Part shown: positions 5,689 to 5,719 of the stretch, piece after piece
Layout: every line of letters starts with the position of its first letter
Position numbering within the stretch: position 1 is the stretch's first letter
Source of the DNA: CALJUZ01 sp003387805
GTDB taxonomy: Bacteria > Bacillota > Limnochordia > Limnochordales > ZCTH02-B6
Direction: 5' to 3'
Assembly: GCA_937975235.1 (NCBI GenBank)
Contig: CALJUZ010000021.1
Location: forward strand, 1-5,719
Length of the DNA stretch: 5,719 nucleotides
Made by a program: the position numbers and the translations under genes
The notes under the pieces: model-generated
The model's database searches: none
The model's input: the letters and a program-made list of their open reading frames with translations, nothing else
Told to the model about the DNA's origin: nothing

Positions 5689-5719
5689 GGGTCAATCACT
5701 GAATGGCTGTCACCCCAGA

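Larger units (their letters stand above)
4985..5719. repeat. Degenerate tandem array with exact 294-bp period
   Basis: 735 bp without a supportable gene. Three related cores start at 4985, 5279 and 5573, each exactly 294 bp after the last with no net indel, and the array continues to the window edge. Between cores the spacers of about 180-205 bp are much more diverged. Frames are kept (294 is divisible by 3) and one minus-strand frame reads GR..R and RF.DP..G in the cores, but stops interrupt it and changes are not concentrated at third codon positions, so coding is unlikely. It may be remnants of a repeated element, perhaps insertion-sequence ends with multiple transposase sites, or a protein-binding array. 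Confidence 0.7.

Noticed and set aside
4985..5719. CRISPR array
   Set aside because: The repeat period is 294 bp with long diverged cores, unlike the short identical repeats and 30-40 bp spacers of CRISPR.

Overview
The window is GC-rich, compactly packed bacterial chromosome. All five genes I can support lie on the minus strand, so transcription runs from high to low coordinates. Strong AGGAGG-type ribosome binding sites, a PadR-controlled efflux operon and a YiiD-type thioesterase fit a high-GC Gram-positive bacterium, perhaps a thermophilic Firmicute. That placement is an inference from style, not from a marker gene.

In transcription order: (1) 4985-5719 is non-coding and holds three related cores spaced exactly 294 bp apart, running off the right edge. 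(2) 4724-4984 is the non-coding leader of the next gene, with short direct and inverted repeats. (3) 3224-4723 encodes a full-length SelO (YdiU) pseudokinase-fold protein AMPylator. (4) 3122-3223 carries a sigma70-like promoter with an overlapping inverted repeat. (5) 3121-748 is a tight three-gene operon: a PadR-family repressor, a 155-aa four-helix membrane protein and a 12-TM MFS drug/H+ antiporter, with gaps of only 3 and 10 nt. (6) 579-747 is a stem-loop-rich gap with a three-copy 19-bp tandem repeat. (7) 63-578 encodes a YiiD_C-type hotdog thioesterase with a GTG start and a perfect ribosome binding site.

The likely logic is a self-regulated efflux module. The PadR protein would repress its own promoter by binding the TAGTCA/TGACTA palindrome, and a hydrophobic ligand would release it and raise expression of the membrane protein and the MFS pump. 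SelO upstream and the thioesterase downstream look like neighbours with their own expression signals, although read-through cannot be excluded.

The least explained parts are the 294-bp periodic array with helically spaced GACCC motifs, and a 33-bp minisatellite that has extended the C-terminus of the PadR protein. No tRNA, rRNA, CRISPR array or intact mobile element was found.
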